From contig NZ_QZVS01000086.1 in the NCBI RefSeq assembly GCF_003602235.1, forward strand, positions 1 through 62,303: a stretch of 62,303 nt of DNA, in the 5' to 3' direction. Position numbers and translations under genes: made by a program. Origin of the DNA: Cryobacterium melibiosiphilum. GTDB lineage: Bacteria; Actinomycetota; Actinomycetes; Actinomycetales; Microbacteriaceae. Of this stretch, positions 53,326-62,290 are shown piece by piece; the stretch's first letter is position 1, and every line of letters begins with the position of its first letter. The notes below the pieces were generated by a model. It did no database searches, was not told where the DNA came from, and was given only the letters and a program-made list of their open reading frames with translations.

Positions 53326-54171
53326 CTAGGTCACGTCTCGTTTCCAGCTGGCGAAGTAGCCGCCGAGGGTCGCGACGAGGGCGTAGGCGAGCAGCACCAG
53401 GCCGCCCTGCCACCAGTCGAGGGCCGCCGCGGCGCCGCCGGTCGGGGAGGCCATGGTGAACACGCTCGCGCCGACGAGGGCGTCACTGGCCGCGCCCGGC
53501 AGAAAATTGCCGATGCGCGCGGTGACCTCGAGAAAGCTGGCCGCGAGCCGCAGCAGGGGTTCGACGAACTGGGTGAAGGCGAGCACGATCACGATCGAGG
53601 CGACCTGATTCGGCACGAGCACGCCGAGGCCGACGCCGATGATCGCCCACAGCCCCATCGCCAGCACCGTGCGGGCGATCAGGGCCCAGGTGGCGCTGTC
53701 GGTGAGCAGCGGGTCGACGTCGAAGGCGTTCATCACCGGGGCGCCGAGGCCGACGGATGCCGCGAGCGCCACGATCCCGAACACCGCGCCGACCACGAAC
53801 AGCGCGATGACCTTCGCGCCGAGCACCTGGCCCCGCCGGGGTGAGGCGAGGAAGGTGGGGGTGAGGGTCTGGTGGCGAAACTCGCCGGTGGTGGCGAGGG
53901 CGCCGATCAGCACGGGGAACACGTAGCCGACCGAGCTCGCGAAGCTGTAGATGAGCGGGGGCAGGGTGCCGAAATCGGGAAGGCCGCCGCTGCCGCTCGA
54001 GCCGGCGGCGTCGGGGCTGATCGCGCCGGACGAGATGCCGGCGAAGAGCGCCGCGAGGCCGCCGGCGAGCAGGCCGATGTAGCCGAAGAGCACGAGCGCG
54101 AGAATCCACCACAGACGGGTGGTCAGCAGCTTGGCGAATTCGGCGGCGATGGTGTTGCCCAGGGTCGTCAC
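53326..54171 (-). CDS. ABC-2 type transporter permease
   Basis: 281 residues with six helices. TTRLWWILALVLFGYIGLLAGG starts the first helix; TTGEFRHQTLTPTFLASPRRGQVLGAK is the conserved ABC-2 cytoplasmic segment. It forms an exporter with the ATPase whose stop overlaps its GTG start (GTGA). Substrate unknown. Confidence 0.88.
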   Translation of the reverse strand: MTTLGNTIAAEFAKLLTTRLWWILALVLFGYIGLLAGGLAALFAGISSGAISPDAAGSSGSGGLPDFGTLPPLIYSFASSVGYVFPVLIGALATTGEFRHQTLTPTFLASPRRGQVLGAKVIALFVVGAVFGIVALAASVGLGAPVMNAFDVDPLLTDSATWALIARTVLAMGLWAIIGVGLGVLVPNQVASIVIVLAFTQFVEPLLRLAASFLEVTARIGNFLPGAASDALVGASVFTMASPTGGAAAALDWWQGGLVLLAYALVATLGGYFASWKRDVT

Positions 54172-55070
54172 AGCGTGTGTCCTTCCCCGACGAGGGCGAG
54201 GAACGAGTCTTCGAGGCCCGCCTTCTGCCGGTGCAGCGCGCTGACTTCGACTCCGGCGGCAAAAGCGAGGTGCCCGACCGAGCCAGGGTCGGCTGCGGCC
54301 ACGAGCAGCCCGGTCCGGCCCACGCTGTAGGTGAGGCCCGCCGCGGTCAGCGCGGCGCCGAGGGCCTCGCGATCGGGGGAGTCCACGACGATCTGGGGGG
54401 CGGCATCCGTTTCGAGGCTCGCGAGCGGTCCGAGGTGCACGAGCGCGCCACGGGCGATGATGACGACGTCGTCCACGCTCTGCTGCACCTCGCTGAGCAG
54501 GTGCGAGCTGACCAGCACGGTGCGGCCCTCGGCGGCCATGGCCCGCAGAAAGCCGCGGATCCACTTGATGCCTTCGGGGTCGAGGCCGTTGATCGGTTCG
54601 TCCAGAACGAGAACGCCCGGGTCGCCGAGCAGGGCGTAGGCCAGGCCGAGGCGCTGGCGCATGCCGAGCGAATACCCGCCGACTCGCTGGTCGGCGTGGG
54701 CACCGAGGCCGACCTGCTCGAGCACCGCCATCACCCGGGTGCGCGGCAGACCGGCGGCGGTCGTGTACACGCCGAGGTGGTTGCGCGCCGAACGCCCGGG
54801 GTGAAAGCTGGCCGCTTCGAGGGCGGCGCCCACGGTGTGCAGCGGCTGCGGCAGGTCACGGTAGCGGATGCCGCCGAACGTCGCGGTTCCGCTCGTCGGC
54901 GCGACGAGGCCCAGCAGCATGCGCAGGCTCGTGGTCTTGCCGGCGCCGTTCGGGCCGAGGAACCCGGTCACCCGCCCCGGTTCCACCGTGAACGACAGGT
55001 CATTGACGGCGGTGGTCGCGCCGAAACTCTTGTGGATGTGGCTGAACTCGATGGTCGTGCCGGTGGGCAT
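54168..55070 (-). CDS. ABC exporter ATP-binding protein
   Basis: 300 residues. Walker A GPNGAGKTT, signature YSLGMRQR, Walker B VLVLDEPINGLDPEG and VSSHLLSEV, as in ABC-2 exporter ATPases (CcmA/YadG group). GAGAGGGG upstream supports ATG 55070. Confidence 0.92.
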   Translation of the reverse strand: MPTGTTIEFSHIHKSFGATTAVNDLSFTVEPGRVTGFLGPNGAGKTTSLRMLLGLVAPTSGTATFGGIRYRDLPQPLHTVGAALEAASFHPGRSARNHLGVYTTAAGLPRTRVMAVLEQVGLGAHADQRVGGYSLGMRQRLGLAYALLGDPGVLVLDEPINGLDPEGIKWIRGFLRAMAAEGRTVLVSSHLLSEVQQSVDDVVIIARGALVHLGPLASLETDAAPQIVVDSPDREALGAALTAAGLTYSVGRTGLLVAAADPGSVGHLAFAAGVEVSALHRQKAGLEDSFLALVGEGHTL

Positions 55071-55138
55071 GCGGTCCCCTCTCGCCGAACCCCAGCCTAT
55101 TGCTGGCAATGTCGGTGGCGCGAACTAGCATGTGCGGC

Positions 55139-56620
55139 ATGACACGCACACGAGGCGCAGCAGTGGGGCGGGCGACTGGGCCCGCCCGCACGCGGGCACC
55201 GGGGCGGCCGGATTCCGGACCGGCGCCGCCGGACAAAGTCGCGGCAGCGGGTATCCGGGTGTCGTCGTCGACCGCGCTCGACGGGTTCTTCTTCGTCTTC
55301 GCGGGGTTGGCCGCGCTGTGGCTCGCGGTGCTGCTGCTCACCGAGAACTTCGTCTGGGGGTGGGGCACGATCTGGTTCGCGGTGGTCTTCTGGCTGCTGC
55401 TGGCCTACCTCGTACTGCCGCGCCTGCACCGCATCCTGACCTACATCTACGTTCCCGACTACTTCATCGGGCGGGCCCGCACGAGCGACGGACTGCTCGG
55501 CGACCCGGTCAACCTCGCGGTCAACGGCCCCGAACGTCAACTCCACGCGGTGATGACCGCGGCCGGGTGGATTCGCGCCGACGATGTGACGCTCCGCTCC
55601 GGCGTGAACATCGTGCGGGCAACGCTGACCCGCCGCAGCTATGCGCGCGCCCCGGTCAGCCCGCTGCTGTTGTTCGGCCGGGTGCAGGACTTCGCCTACC
55701 AGCAGGAGGTCGCGGACAACCCCGCCAAACGGCACCACGTGCGGTTCTGGCGCTGCCCCGACGGCTGGTTGCTGCCCGGCGGTCACGGCGTCGACTGGCT
55801 CGCCGCGGGCACGTTCGACCGCTCGGTCGGGTTTTCCCTGTTCACGTTCCAGATCACCCACAAGATCGACGCCAACACCGACATCGAGCGCGACCACATC
55901 GTCGCCACGGTGCGTGCGGGCAGCCCCGAGACCCGGGTCGAGCTCATCCGGGATTTCTCCACCGGCTACCACTCCCGCAACGGCGGCGGTGACAGCATCG
56001 AAACGGATGGCGACCTGCCGGTGCTGAGCCTGCCCGGCGCACGTCGACGGCGTGCCGGCCGAAGCCGCACGGGTCGAAGCCGTGTAGACCAACGCCGTGC
56101 AGGTCGGAGGCGGGCTGGCCGCCACCCCGCTGATCCGGGCGGTGTCGGTCGCCGCCGGGGCGGGGAGCAGTCCCGGCGCAGCCGCCGCGGCCCCCGCCCG
56201 CCCGCGATCATCGGCGGGGCGTTGCTGATTCTCACCCGGGTCGCGGCGGGCGTATTCACGATCGTCACCCTGCGACCCCAGAGTCTCACCGTTGACACCG
56301 GCCCGGACCCGCGGGCGGCCGAGGCGGTGCTGATCGTGTTCCTGAGCGGATACGGGGCGGTGCTGCAGGTTCAGCTGCTGTGTGTCTGGCTGGTGCTGCG
56401 CGGCACGAACTGGGCTCGGGTGCTGGCGATGGTCACGGCCACTCTGAGCATCGGGGCGTCGTTTCTGGACTACTGGAACGATGGCGCCCCGATCACTCTG
56501 GCAACGTCCCTCCCCGCGGTGACCGTGGACATCCTGATCCTCCTGGCCCTGTCGAGCACCGCCGCGCGCCGGTATGCGCGCCCCGATTCCGCGTGGACGG
56601 ATGTCGGTGGCACGACGTAA
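55139..56620 (+). CDS. LssY C-terminal-domain membrane protein with probable frameshift, fused in frame to a second membrane segment
   Basis: 493 codons. Part 1 (to about residue 300) has two helices and an LssY_C domain (MTAAGWIRADDVTLRSGVNIV, VGFSLFTFQITHKIDANTDIERDHIV). From about 56038 to 56205 this frame becomes Arg-rich, while another frame has coding-like third positions and reads VDGVPAEAARVEAV to a TAG at about 56085. Part 2 (about 56210 on) is a four-helix membrane segment. Most likely an indel joined two genes, or two compensating shifts occurred. TAGCAT (55126-55131) ends 7 nt before ATG 55139. Confidence 0.65.
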   Translation: MTRTRGAAVGRATGPARTRAPGRPDSGPAPPDKVAAAGIRVSSSTALDGFFFVFAGLAALWLAVLLLTENFVWGWGTIWFAVVFWLLLAYLVLPRLHRILTYIYVPDYFIGRARTSDGLLGDPVNLAVNGPERQLHAVMTAAGWIRADDVTLRSGVNIVRATLTRRSYARAPVSPLLLFGRVQDFAYQQEVADNPAKRHHVRFWRCPDGWLLPGGHGVDWLAAGTFDRSVGFSLFTFQITHKIDANTDIERDHIVATVRAGSPETRVELIRDFSTGYHSRNGGGDSIETDGDLPVLSLPGARRRRAGRSRTGRSRVDQRRAGRRRAGRHPADPGGVGRRRGGEQSRRSRRGPRPPAIIGGALLILTRVAAGVFTIVTLRPQSLTVDTGPDPRAAEAVLIVFLSGYGAVLQVQLLCVWLVLRGTNWARVLAMVTATLSIGASFLDYWNDGAPITLATSLPAVTVDILILLALSSTAARRYARPDSAWTDVGGTT

Positions 56621-56696
56621 CATTTCGTAACAGAGGAACTTCTCGTTTTCGAGTCGGGACATCCGGCGGCGGGAAATCCGGGACGGATGCACCGAA

Positions 56697-57125
56697 ATGA
56701 TGAGCATGACCGCGAAAATGATGGACACCTCCATGACCATGAAGGGCATGCAGGCAATGGATGCCCCGGCCATGGGCGCCCTGGTCGAGGCCTGTTCTGC
56801 CTGTGAACAGGCCTGTACCATCTGTGCCGACAGCATGATGTCGATGGACATGATGGGCGCCGACATGATGCAGTGCCTGTCGATGTGCCTGGACTGCGCC
56901 GACATGAGCAACACGATGATGCGCCTGATGCTGCGGCCGTCGGGTTATGACATGCCGAGCATGATGGCCATGATGACGGCCTGCAAGACCATGGCCACCG
57001 CCTGCGCCGACTGCTGCACGATGCACGCCGAGATGAGCGAACAGTGCGCCCTGTGCGCCCAGGCGTGCATGCAGCTGGCCGAGGCATGCGAGGGCATGAT
57101 GACCGCCATGAAGGCGATGTCCTGA
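56697..57125 (+). CDS. Four-helix-bundle copper-binding protein, extremely Met/Cys-rich
   Basis: 142 residues with 35 Met and 15 Cys by my count. Cysteine-spaced helices (EACSACEQACTICA, TACADCCTM, QCALCAQACMQLAEAC) fit the DUF326/Csp-like copper-storage bundle. Methionines cluster in the first 27 residues and between helices. No signal peptide, so it would store Cu(I) in the cytoplasm. Tandem ATGs at 56697 and 56700. Confidence 0.85.
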   Translation: MMSMTAKMMDTSMTMKGMQAMDAPAMGALVEACSACEQACTICADSMMSMDMMGADMMQCLSMCLDCADMSNTMMRLMLRPSGYDMPSMMAMMTACKTMATACADCCTMHAEMSEQCALCAQACMQLAEACEGMMTAMKAMS

Positions 57126-57168
57126 CCCGGCCGAGGGCCCACAGCTGAGCTGGCGGGCCCGGCGCCCG

Positions 57169-57522
57169 TCAGTCGATCGAGGGGTGGCCGGTGGCCACCA
57201 GAACGTTGAGGCGACCGGTCCCGCGGGCAAGCACGTGGTACACCCCGTGCACGGCCACGGGATCGCCTGCGCTCAGCACCTCGGCGAGGTCCTCGTGGTG
57301 CCAGACCCAGAGGGCGACGTCATCCTCGAGGGTGCGCAGGGCGACCCAGCCGTCGTGCGTGACATGCTCGACCAGCGCGTCGCGCCACTGGCTCGGCGTC
57401 GCGGCCGCGACCCGCTCCTGCAGAAAGCTGATGGCGTGGCCGGGCGCGGCCACGGCACAGGGCATGCCCGGTGCGTGGTCGCACTGGATCTGGCTCTGTG
57501 TGGTGGTGTTCAGCTCGGTCAT
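57169..57522 (-). CDS. Conserved hypothetical protein
   Basis: 117 residues with no family I recognise. A Cys/His-containing N-terminus (QIQCDHAPGMPC) precedes a compact alpha/beta body (FLQERVAAATPSQWRDALV, HDGWVALRTLEDDVALWVWHHEDL, VLARGTGRLNVLVA). GGAG 6 nt upstream favours ATG 57522 over GTG 57525. It converges on the copper-protein gene. Confidence 0.6.
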   Translation of the reverse strand: MTELNTTTQSQIQCDHAPGMPCAVAAPGHAISFLQERVAAATPSQWRDALVEHVTHDGWVALRTLEDDVALWVWHHEDLAEVLSAGDPVAVHGVYHVLARGTGRLNVLVATGHPSID

Positions 57523-57709
57523 CACATTCTCCGTGTTCGTCGTCTCGGGCGTCCGGTGTCGGGCATCCGCCGTGAATTTTCCTCAGCCTAGGTCGGTCGT
57601 GCGCCGATCGACAGGGAGCCTGTCACGCAAGGAAACATAGCCGGGCGTTCTCTTACGCCATGTTGCGGTGCCGCTGGCCGCGACCCCGGCAACGCCCTAG
57701 CGTCTAGGA

Positions 57710-59092
57710 ATGACGACCCAGACATCCGCGCCGCGGCAGCAGCGCGACACCGACGCCCCGCGCGACGACACCGCGGACTGTCCGCTCATCCCCGTCGTCG
57801 GCGGAGACGTGCGCGTGCCGCTCGTGGACGGCAGCGAGACCCGCTACATCAACCTCGACTACGCCGCCTCGGCGCCCGCCCTCGAGGTCGTGGCCGCGCA
57901 CATCACCGAGGTGCTTCCGCTCTACGCCAGCGTGCACCGCGGCGCCGGCTACGCCTCCCAGATCAGCACCGCCGTCTACGAGAACGCCCGCGTCGTGGTC
58001 GGCGATTTCGTCGGCGCCCGCCCCAAAGACACCGTCATCTTCACCCGCAACACCACCGACTCCCTCAACCTGCTCGCCTCGGTCGCACCGGGCGAGACGG
58101 TGGTTCTCGACCTCGAACACCACGCCAACCTGCTGCCGTGGCTCGGCGCGGCGTCCGGGGCCCGGGTGCTGCGCTCGGCCGCGACCCTGGACGAGACCCT
58201 GACGCTGCTCGACGCCGAGCTGACCGCCCGCCCCGCCGCGTTGCTCGCCGTGACCGGCGCCTCGAATGTCACCGGTGAGGTGCTGCCGCTGCGCCGCCTC
58301 GCCACCCTCGCACATCGCCGCGGCACCCGCATCGCCGTGGACGGCGCCCAGCTCGTGCCGCACCGCCGGGTCGACATCGCCGCCCTCGGCATCGACTACC
58401 TCGCCTTCTCCGGCCACAAAACCTACGCCCCCTTCGGCGCGGGCGTGCTCGTGGGGCGCAGCGACTGGCTCGATGCCGGCGACCCGTACCTGCTCGGCGG
58501 TGGCGCCGTCATCTCGGTCACCCTGGACGCGACCGAGTGGCGCGTGGGCCCGGCCCGCCACGAGGCCGGCTCTCCCAACGTCATCGGCGTCGCGGCCCTC
58601 GCGCGCGCCCTGCAGGAGCTCGACACGCTCGACCCGGTCGAGTGGGTCGCCCACGAGAATGAGCTGCGCGCGCGGCTGGTGTCGGGCCTCGAAGCGCTGC
58701 CCGGCGTGAGCACGTACCGCATCTTCCCCGACCTGGGCGATGCCGTCGGCGTGGTCAGTTTCAGCGTCGCCGGCCTCGACAGCCGCCTGGTCGCCGTGGT
58801 GCTCTCGGCCGAGTGGGGAATCGGCGTGCGGGACGGCAAGTTCTGCGCGCATCCGCTTCTCGAACGCCTCGGCGTGGCCGGCTCTGCCCTGCGCGCGAGC
58901 GTCGGCGTGGGTTCCCGGCAAGCGGATGTCGACGCCCTCCTGACCGCTCTCGCCTCCATCCTGGCGGATGGCCCAAGCGGCGAGTACGAGCTCGAGTCCG
59001 GCCACTGGCAGGTCGTGAACGACACCCGCCCCCGCCCCGACTGGGCGCCCGAGCTCGCCCCCGCCGCCGGCTACTACGGCTGCGCCGGCTAA
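57710..59092 (+). CDS. Cysteine desulfurase-like class V aminotransferase (SufS-like)
   Basis: 460 residues. PLP Lys237 in FSGHKTYAPFG, and Cys379 in GKFCAHPL at the position of the persulfide Cys of group II desulfurases. NLDYAASAPALEVV N-terminus and the HHANLLPW substrate segment are conserved. No suf genes adjoin it, so a stand-alone sulfur donor or selenocysteine lyase-like role is possible. TAGCGT (57698-57703) ends 6 nt before the ATG. Confidence 0.88.
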   Translation: MTTQTSAPRQQRDTDAPRDDTADCPLIPVVGGDVRVPLVDGSETRYINLDYAASAPALEVVAAHITEVLPLYASVHRGAGYASQISTAVYENARVVVGDFVGARPKDTVIFTRNTTDSLNLLASVAPGETVVLDLEHHANLLPWLGAASGARVLRSAATLDETLTLLDAELTARPAALLAVTGASNVTGEVLPLRRLATLAHRRGTRIAVDGAQLVPHRRVDIAALGIDYLAFSGHKTYAPFGAGVLVGRSDWLDAGDPYLLGGGAVISVTLDATEWRVGPARHEAGSPNVIGVAALARALQELDTLDPVEWVAHENELRARLVSGLEALPGVSTYRIFPDLGDAVGVVSFSVAGLDSRLVAVVLSAEWGIGVRDGKFCAHPLLERLGVAGSALRASVGVGSRQADVDALLTALASILADGPSGEYELESGHWQVVNDTRPRPDWAPELAPAAGYYGCAG

Positions 59093-59480
59093 CAGGCGCG
59101 TTCCGTCGCGCCGTGCCCGGGAGCGCTTGGCTGGCCGGTCACGGACCGGGGTGCCAACTGCCCGCGCAGCGGCGTCCGTCGGTGGGCGTCGTCGAGCAGG
59201 GCGGGTAGTGCGCCGCTGCGCGGCAGGTGTGCCACCCGCGCAGCTCGAGAGCTGCCTCCGCAAGTCTCGCGCAGCGGCGCAGCCCCCGCGCAGTACCCGC
59301 GTAGCTCGAGGGCTGCCTCCGCAAGTCCCGCGCAGTGGCGTGGCGCAGCACCCGCGCAGCGTCACACACAACGTCCCCGAACCATTCGACGGAGTTCGGC
59401 CCGAAAAGCACGCGTTTCGGCCCGCAACCGCGTCGAAATACGCTCAACACCGTCGAATGGTACGGGGAGAGCGGCGGGCG
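59093..59480. repeat. 388-bp gene-free gap with a tandem duplication and a long inverted-repeat element
   Basis: A 46-bp unit at 59234-59279 recurs at 59295-59340 with four mismatches (core CTGCCTCCGCAAGT). At 59375-59392 CCCCGAACCATTCGACGG pairs at 17 of 18 positions with 59450-59467; its core carries a CCGAAA/TTTCGG hairpin. It lies between convergent genes. No coding potential was recognised. Confidence 0.65.
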
Positions 59481-60419
59481 TTAGTCGGCGCCGACGACGA
59501 GGGGCGCGTCGGCATCCGCTGCCCATTCGTTGAGGGAGCCGTCGTAGATGGCGACGTTGTCATGGCCGGACACGGTGAGGGCGAGGGCGGTCGCCGCCGA
59601 GGCGATTCCGCCCGAACAGTAGGCGACGACGCGGGCGCTGTCGACGACCCGTGCCACGCGGCTGGCGAGCTCGTCGCTGCGGTGGAACGTGTTCGTGGCG
59701 CGGTCGATCAACCGACCGGCGGGAACGCTGACGCTGCCGGGGATGTGCCCGCGGCGGGCCCGGTCGCCGGTCTCGCCGGAGTAGTCCTTGCCCGGGAGCG
59801 CGCAGACGAGCGCGGCATCCGTCTCGCCGGCGACGATCGTGGCCACGAAGTCCTTGTCGACCCAGAGCTCGGGGCGTGGCCTCGCGGTGAAGCCGGCGAC
59901 CTCGCGCGGTTCGTTGTAGCCGGTTTCGGTGTCGCGGCCCTCGGCGCGCCATTTGCTGAGGCCGCCATCGAGCACGGCGACGTTGTCGTAGCCGGCCGCG
60001 CGGAACTGCCACCAGATGCGCGCCGCCCACTGGTTGAGTGAGCTGTCGTAGACGACCACGGTCGTGTTGTTGTCGATGCCGACGGATGCCGCCCCCTGCT
60101 CGAACAGGGCGGCATCCGGCCGGGCAAACCCGAACGATTTCGACGGGTCGCTGAAGACCTCGAACAGCTCGGCGAAGATCGCGCCGGGGATGTGCCCGTC
60201 GATGAGGTGCTCGTCGAGGCCGCTGAGGTAACGCGCCTGTCCGCTCGGAGTGCCGATCAGCACGACCGTGGCGTCGAGTACCACGAGCGAGTCGGAGCCC
60301 AGGTGGTCGGCGAGCCACTGCGTCGATACGAGCGGCCCCGGCACGAGGGTTGCGGGCGCGTCGGCCGCAACCGGAGCCGAAGGAGCGGTGGTCGCGGGTG
60401 CCGTGAGCGGAGGAGTCAT
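59481..60419 (-). CDS. sseA: Two-domain rhodanese sulfurtransferase (SseA-like)
   Basis: 312 residues. Inactive N-terminal rhodanese domain (about 28-165) and catalytic C-terminal domain with Cys268 in VVAYCSGGIASA. ARYLSGLDEHLIDGHIPGAIF and DGGLSKWRAEG are typical of thiosulfate/3-mercaptopyruvate sulfurtransferases. It faces the desulfurase gene, so both handle persulfide sulfur. TAGCGT (60431-60426) ends 6 nt before the ATG. Confidence 0.92.
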   Translation of the reverse strand: MTPPLTAPATTAPSAPVAADAPATLVPGPLVSTQWLADHLGSDSLVVLDATVVLIGTPSGQARYLSGLDEHLIDGHIPGAIFAELFEVFSDPSKSFGFARPDAALFEQGAASVGIDNNTTVVVYDSSLNQWAARIWWQFRAAGYDNVAVLDGGLSKWRAEGRDTETGYNEPREVAGFTARPRPELWVDKDFVATIVAGETDAALVCALPGKDYSGETGDRARRGHIPGSVSVPAGRLIDRATNTFHRSDELASRVARVVDSARVVAYCSGGIASAATALALTVSGHDNVAIYDGSLNEWAADADAPLVVGAD

Positions 60420-60502
60420 GCCGCCACGCTAGTCCCGCCGTCAGTTCGCCCGTGGTGCTGCTGCAACGAGAGGTAACACATCGCGCAGCAACCCGCGCGT
60501 CC

Positions 60503-60633
60503 GCGAGTGGGCGCAAATCGCCCGATGAGGCACCGTCGTGACTCGCGAGTGGGCGCAAATCGCCCCATGCGCGCTCGTGAAGGGGCGTTTTGCGCCCACT
60601 CGCAAACGCCAAGGGCGTTTTGCGCCCACTCGC
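60503..60633. repeat. Cluster of four 21-bp repeats, two direct and two inverted
   Basis: GCGAGTGGGCGCAAATCGCC begins at 60503 and 60545; near-complements ending GCGCCCACTCGC lie at 60583-60603 and 60613-60633 (20 of 21 positions pair). The units can form nested long hairpins. They lie between the trhO stop and the sseA promoter. Confidence 0.65.
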
Positions 60634-60661
60634 GCGGTGCCTAGGCAGGCGAGTTCGCTGC

Positions 60662-61558
60662 TCAGGCGTGCAGGGCGCAGGCGGGAGCGGCCACGGCGAC
60701 GCACGCCGGGCAGGCCACGAGCTGCTCGCGGCAGGACGCGTCACGACAGTTCACCATGTTCTTGGTCGCCTCGCCGCAGGCGCGGCAGCGGCCGAGCACG
60801 GCAGCGTGGTCGCTGAAGTCGAGGGACATCCGCTGGTCGAAAACGTAGAGGGAGCCGTCCCAGAGGCCATCGTCGCCGTAGGCCTCGCCGTAACGCACGA
60901 TGCCGCCCTCGAGCTGGTAGACCTCGTCGAATCCGCGCGCCTTCATCAACCCGCTGAGCACCTCGCAGCGGATGCCCCCGGTGCAGTACGTCACGACCGG
61001 CTTGCCCTTGAGGTGGTCGAACTTGCCGCTGTCGAGTTCGGCGACGAACTCGCGGGTGTTGCTCACGTCGGGCACGACCGCGCCGCGGAACCGGCCGATA
61101 TCGGCCTCGAAGGCGTTGCGGCCGTCGAAGAAGACGACCTCGTCGCCGCGCTCGGCGACCAGTTCGTGCAGGTCGGCCGGCGCGAGGCGGGTTCCGCCGC
61201 CGACGACGCCGCCCGCATCCACCGTCAGCTCGCCGGGAGCGCCGAAGCTCACGATCTCGTCGCGCACCTTCACGACCAGGCGCGGAAAGTCGAGGCTGCG
61301 GCCGGATTCGTCGAGCCCGGAGCCCTCGCTCCACTTGAAGTCGATGTCCCGGAAAGCGGCGTAGTCGTGGGTTTTGCGGATGTAGCGCTTCAGGGCGGGC
61401 AGGTCGCCGCCGAGCGTGCCGTTGAGGCCGTCGGCCGAGATGAGGATGCGCCCGCGCAGCCCGAGCGACTCGCAGAGGTCGCGCTGCCAGAGGCGCACGG
61501 CGTCGGGGTCGGCGAGCGGCGTGAAGATGTAATAGAGCAGAATCTTCGCAATGGCCAC
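60662..61558 (-). CDS. trhO: tRNA uridine(34) hydroxylase, rhodanese type (TrhO)
   Basis: 298 residues. N-terminal acylphosphatase-like domain ([33 protein letters not shown]) and rhodanese domain with Cys192 in [11 protein letters not shown]. The C-terminus has a cysteine cluster ([23 protein letters not shown]) that may bind zinc. It hydroxylates U34 of certain tRNAs. TACACT ends 6 nt before the GTG start. Confidence 0.93.
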   Translation of the reverse strand: MAIAKILLYYIFTPLADPDAVRLWQRDLCESLGLRGRILISADGLNGTLGGDLPALKRYIRKTHDYAAFRDIDFKWSEGSGLDESGRSLDFPRLVVKVRDEIVSFGAPGELTVDAGGVVGGGTRLAPADLHELVAERGDEVVFFDGRNAFEADIGRFRGAVVPDVSNTREFVAELDSGKFDHLKGKPVVTYCTGGIRCEVLSGLMKARGFDEVYQLEGGIVRYGEAYGDDGLWDGSLYVFDQRMSLDFSDHAAVLGRCRACGEATKNMVNCRDASCREQLVACPACVAVAAPACALHA

Positions 61559-61694
61559 TCACCGAGTGTAGGCGCGCCGCCGGTGACGGATGCCCGCACC
61601 ACCGCCGTCAGGAACGCTGTCAGACCCGGCGGCTAGGCTTTTTGCAACCCGCTGGGCGTTCCCCGGCGCACCGATCGCAACCGAAAGGCACACG

Positions 61695-62246
61695 ATGACT
61701 ACCCCAGACCCCCTCGCCCGCTTCGGCGCCGTACCCCAGTTCACCCTCACGAGCACCGATATGACCGACGGCCAGCCGCTCGCCGCCGCGCAGTTCTGTG
61801 TCGACGCCGGCGGTCTCGGCCAGTCCCCGCAGCTGACCTGGTCGGGCTTCCCACCCGAGACAAAGAGCTTCGCCATTACCGTCTACGATCCAGACGCCCC
61901 GACCGGCTCGGGCTTCTGGCACTGGGCGGTCGGCAACCTGCCGGTCACGGTCACGAGCCTGCCGACGGATGCCGGATCAGCGCGGGTCGGAGCGTCCACC
62001 GGCGGCGCCCTGCCGCCCGAGGCCCTCGTGTTGCCCAACGAAACCCGCCAGGCCTCTTTTGCCGGCGCCGGCCCGCCCGAGGGCACCGGAACCCACCGGT
62101 ACCAGTTCATCGTGCACGCCGTGGATGTGCCGGTGATCGAGATCGACCCGCAGTCCACGCCCGCGGTTCTCGGCTTCAACCTGCACTTTCACACCCTTGC
62201 CCGCGCCGTGCTCGAGGCCACCGGAACCTTCGGCGGCGCCCGCTGA
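61695..62246 (+). CDS. PEBP/YbhB-YbcL-family protein
   Basis: 183 residues. LTWSGFPPETKSFAITVYDPDAPTGSGFWHWAVGNLP is the PEBP ligand-pocket signature, ending with the family C-terminus FNLHFHTLARAVLEATG. No signal peptide. Bacterial members are of uncertain function. GAAAGG precedes the ATG; TAGGCT near 61633 is a possible -10. Confidence 0.92.
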   Translation: MTTPDPLARFGAVPQFTLTSTDMTDGQPLAAAQFCVDAGGLGQSPQLTWSGFPPETKSFAITVYDPDAPTGSGFWHWAVGNLPVTVTSLPTDAGSARVGASTGGALPPEALVLPNETRQASFAGAGPPEGTGTHRYQFIVHAVDVPVIEIDPQSTPAVLGFNLHFHTLARAVLEATGTFGGAR

Positions 62247-62290
62247 CCGCGCACTGACCCGAACCTGACCGAGCCAAAGAGGCTGCAGAA

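Noticed and set aside
60503..60633. CRISPR-like array
   Set aside because: Only four units, in opposite orientations, with irregular spacing and no cas genes.
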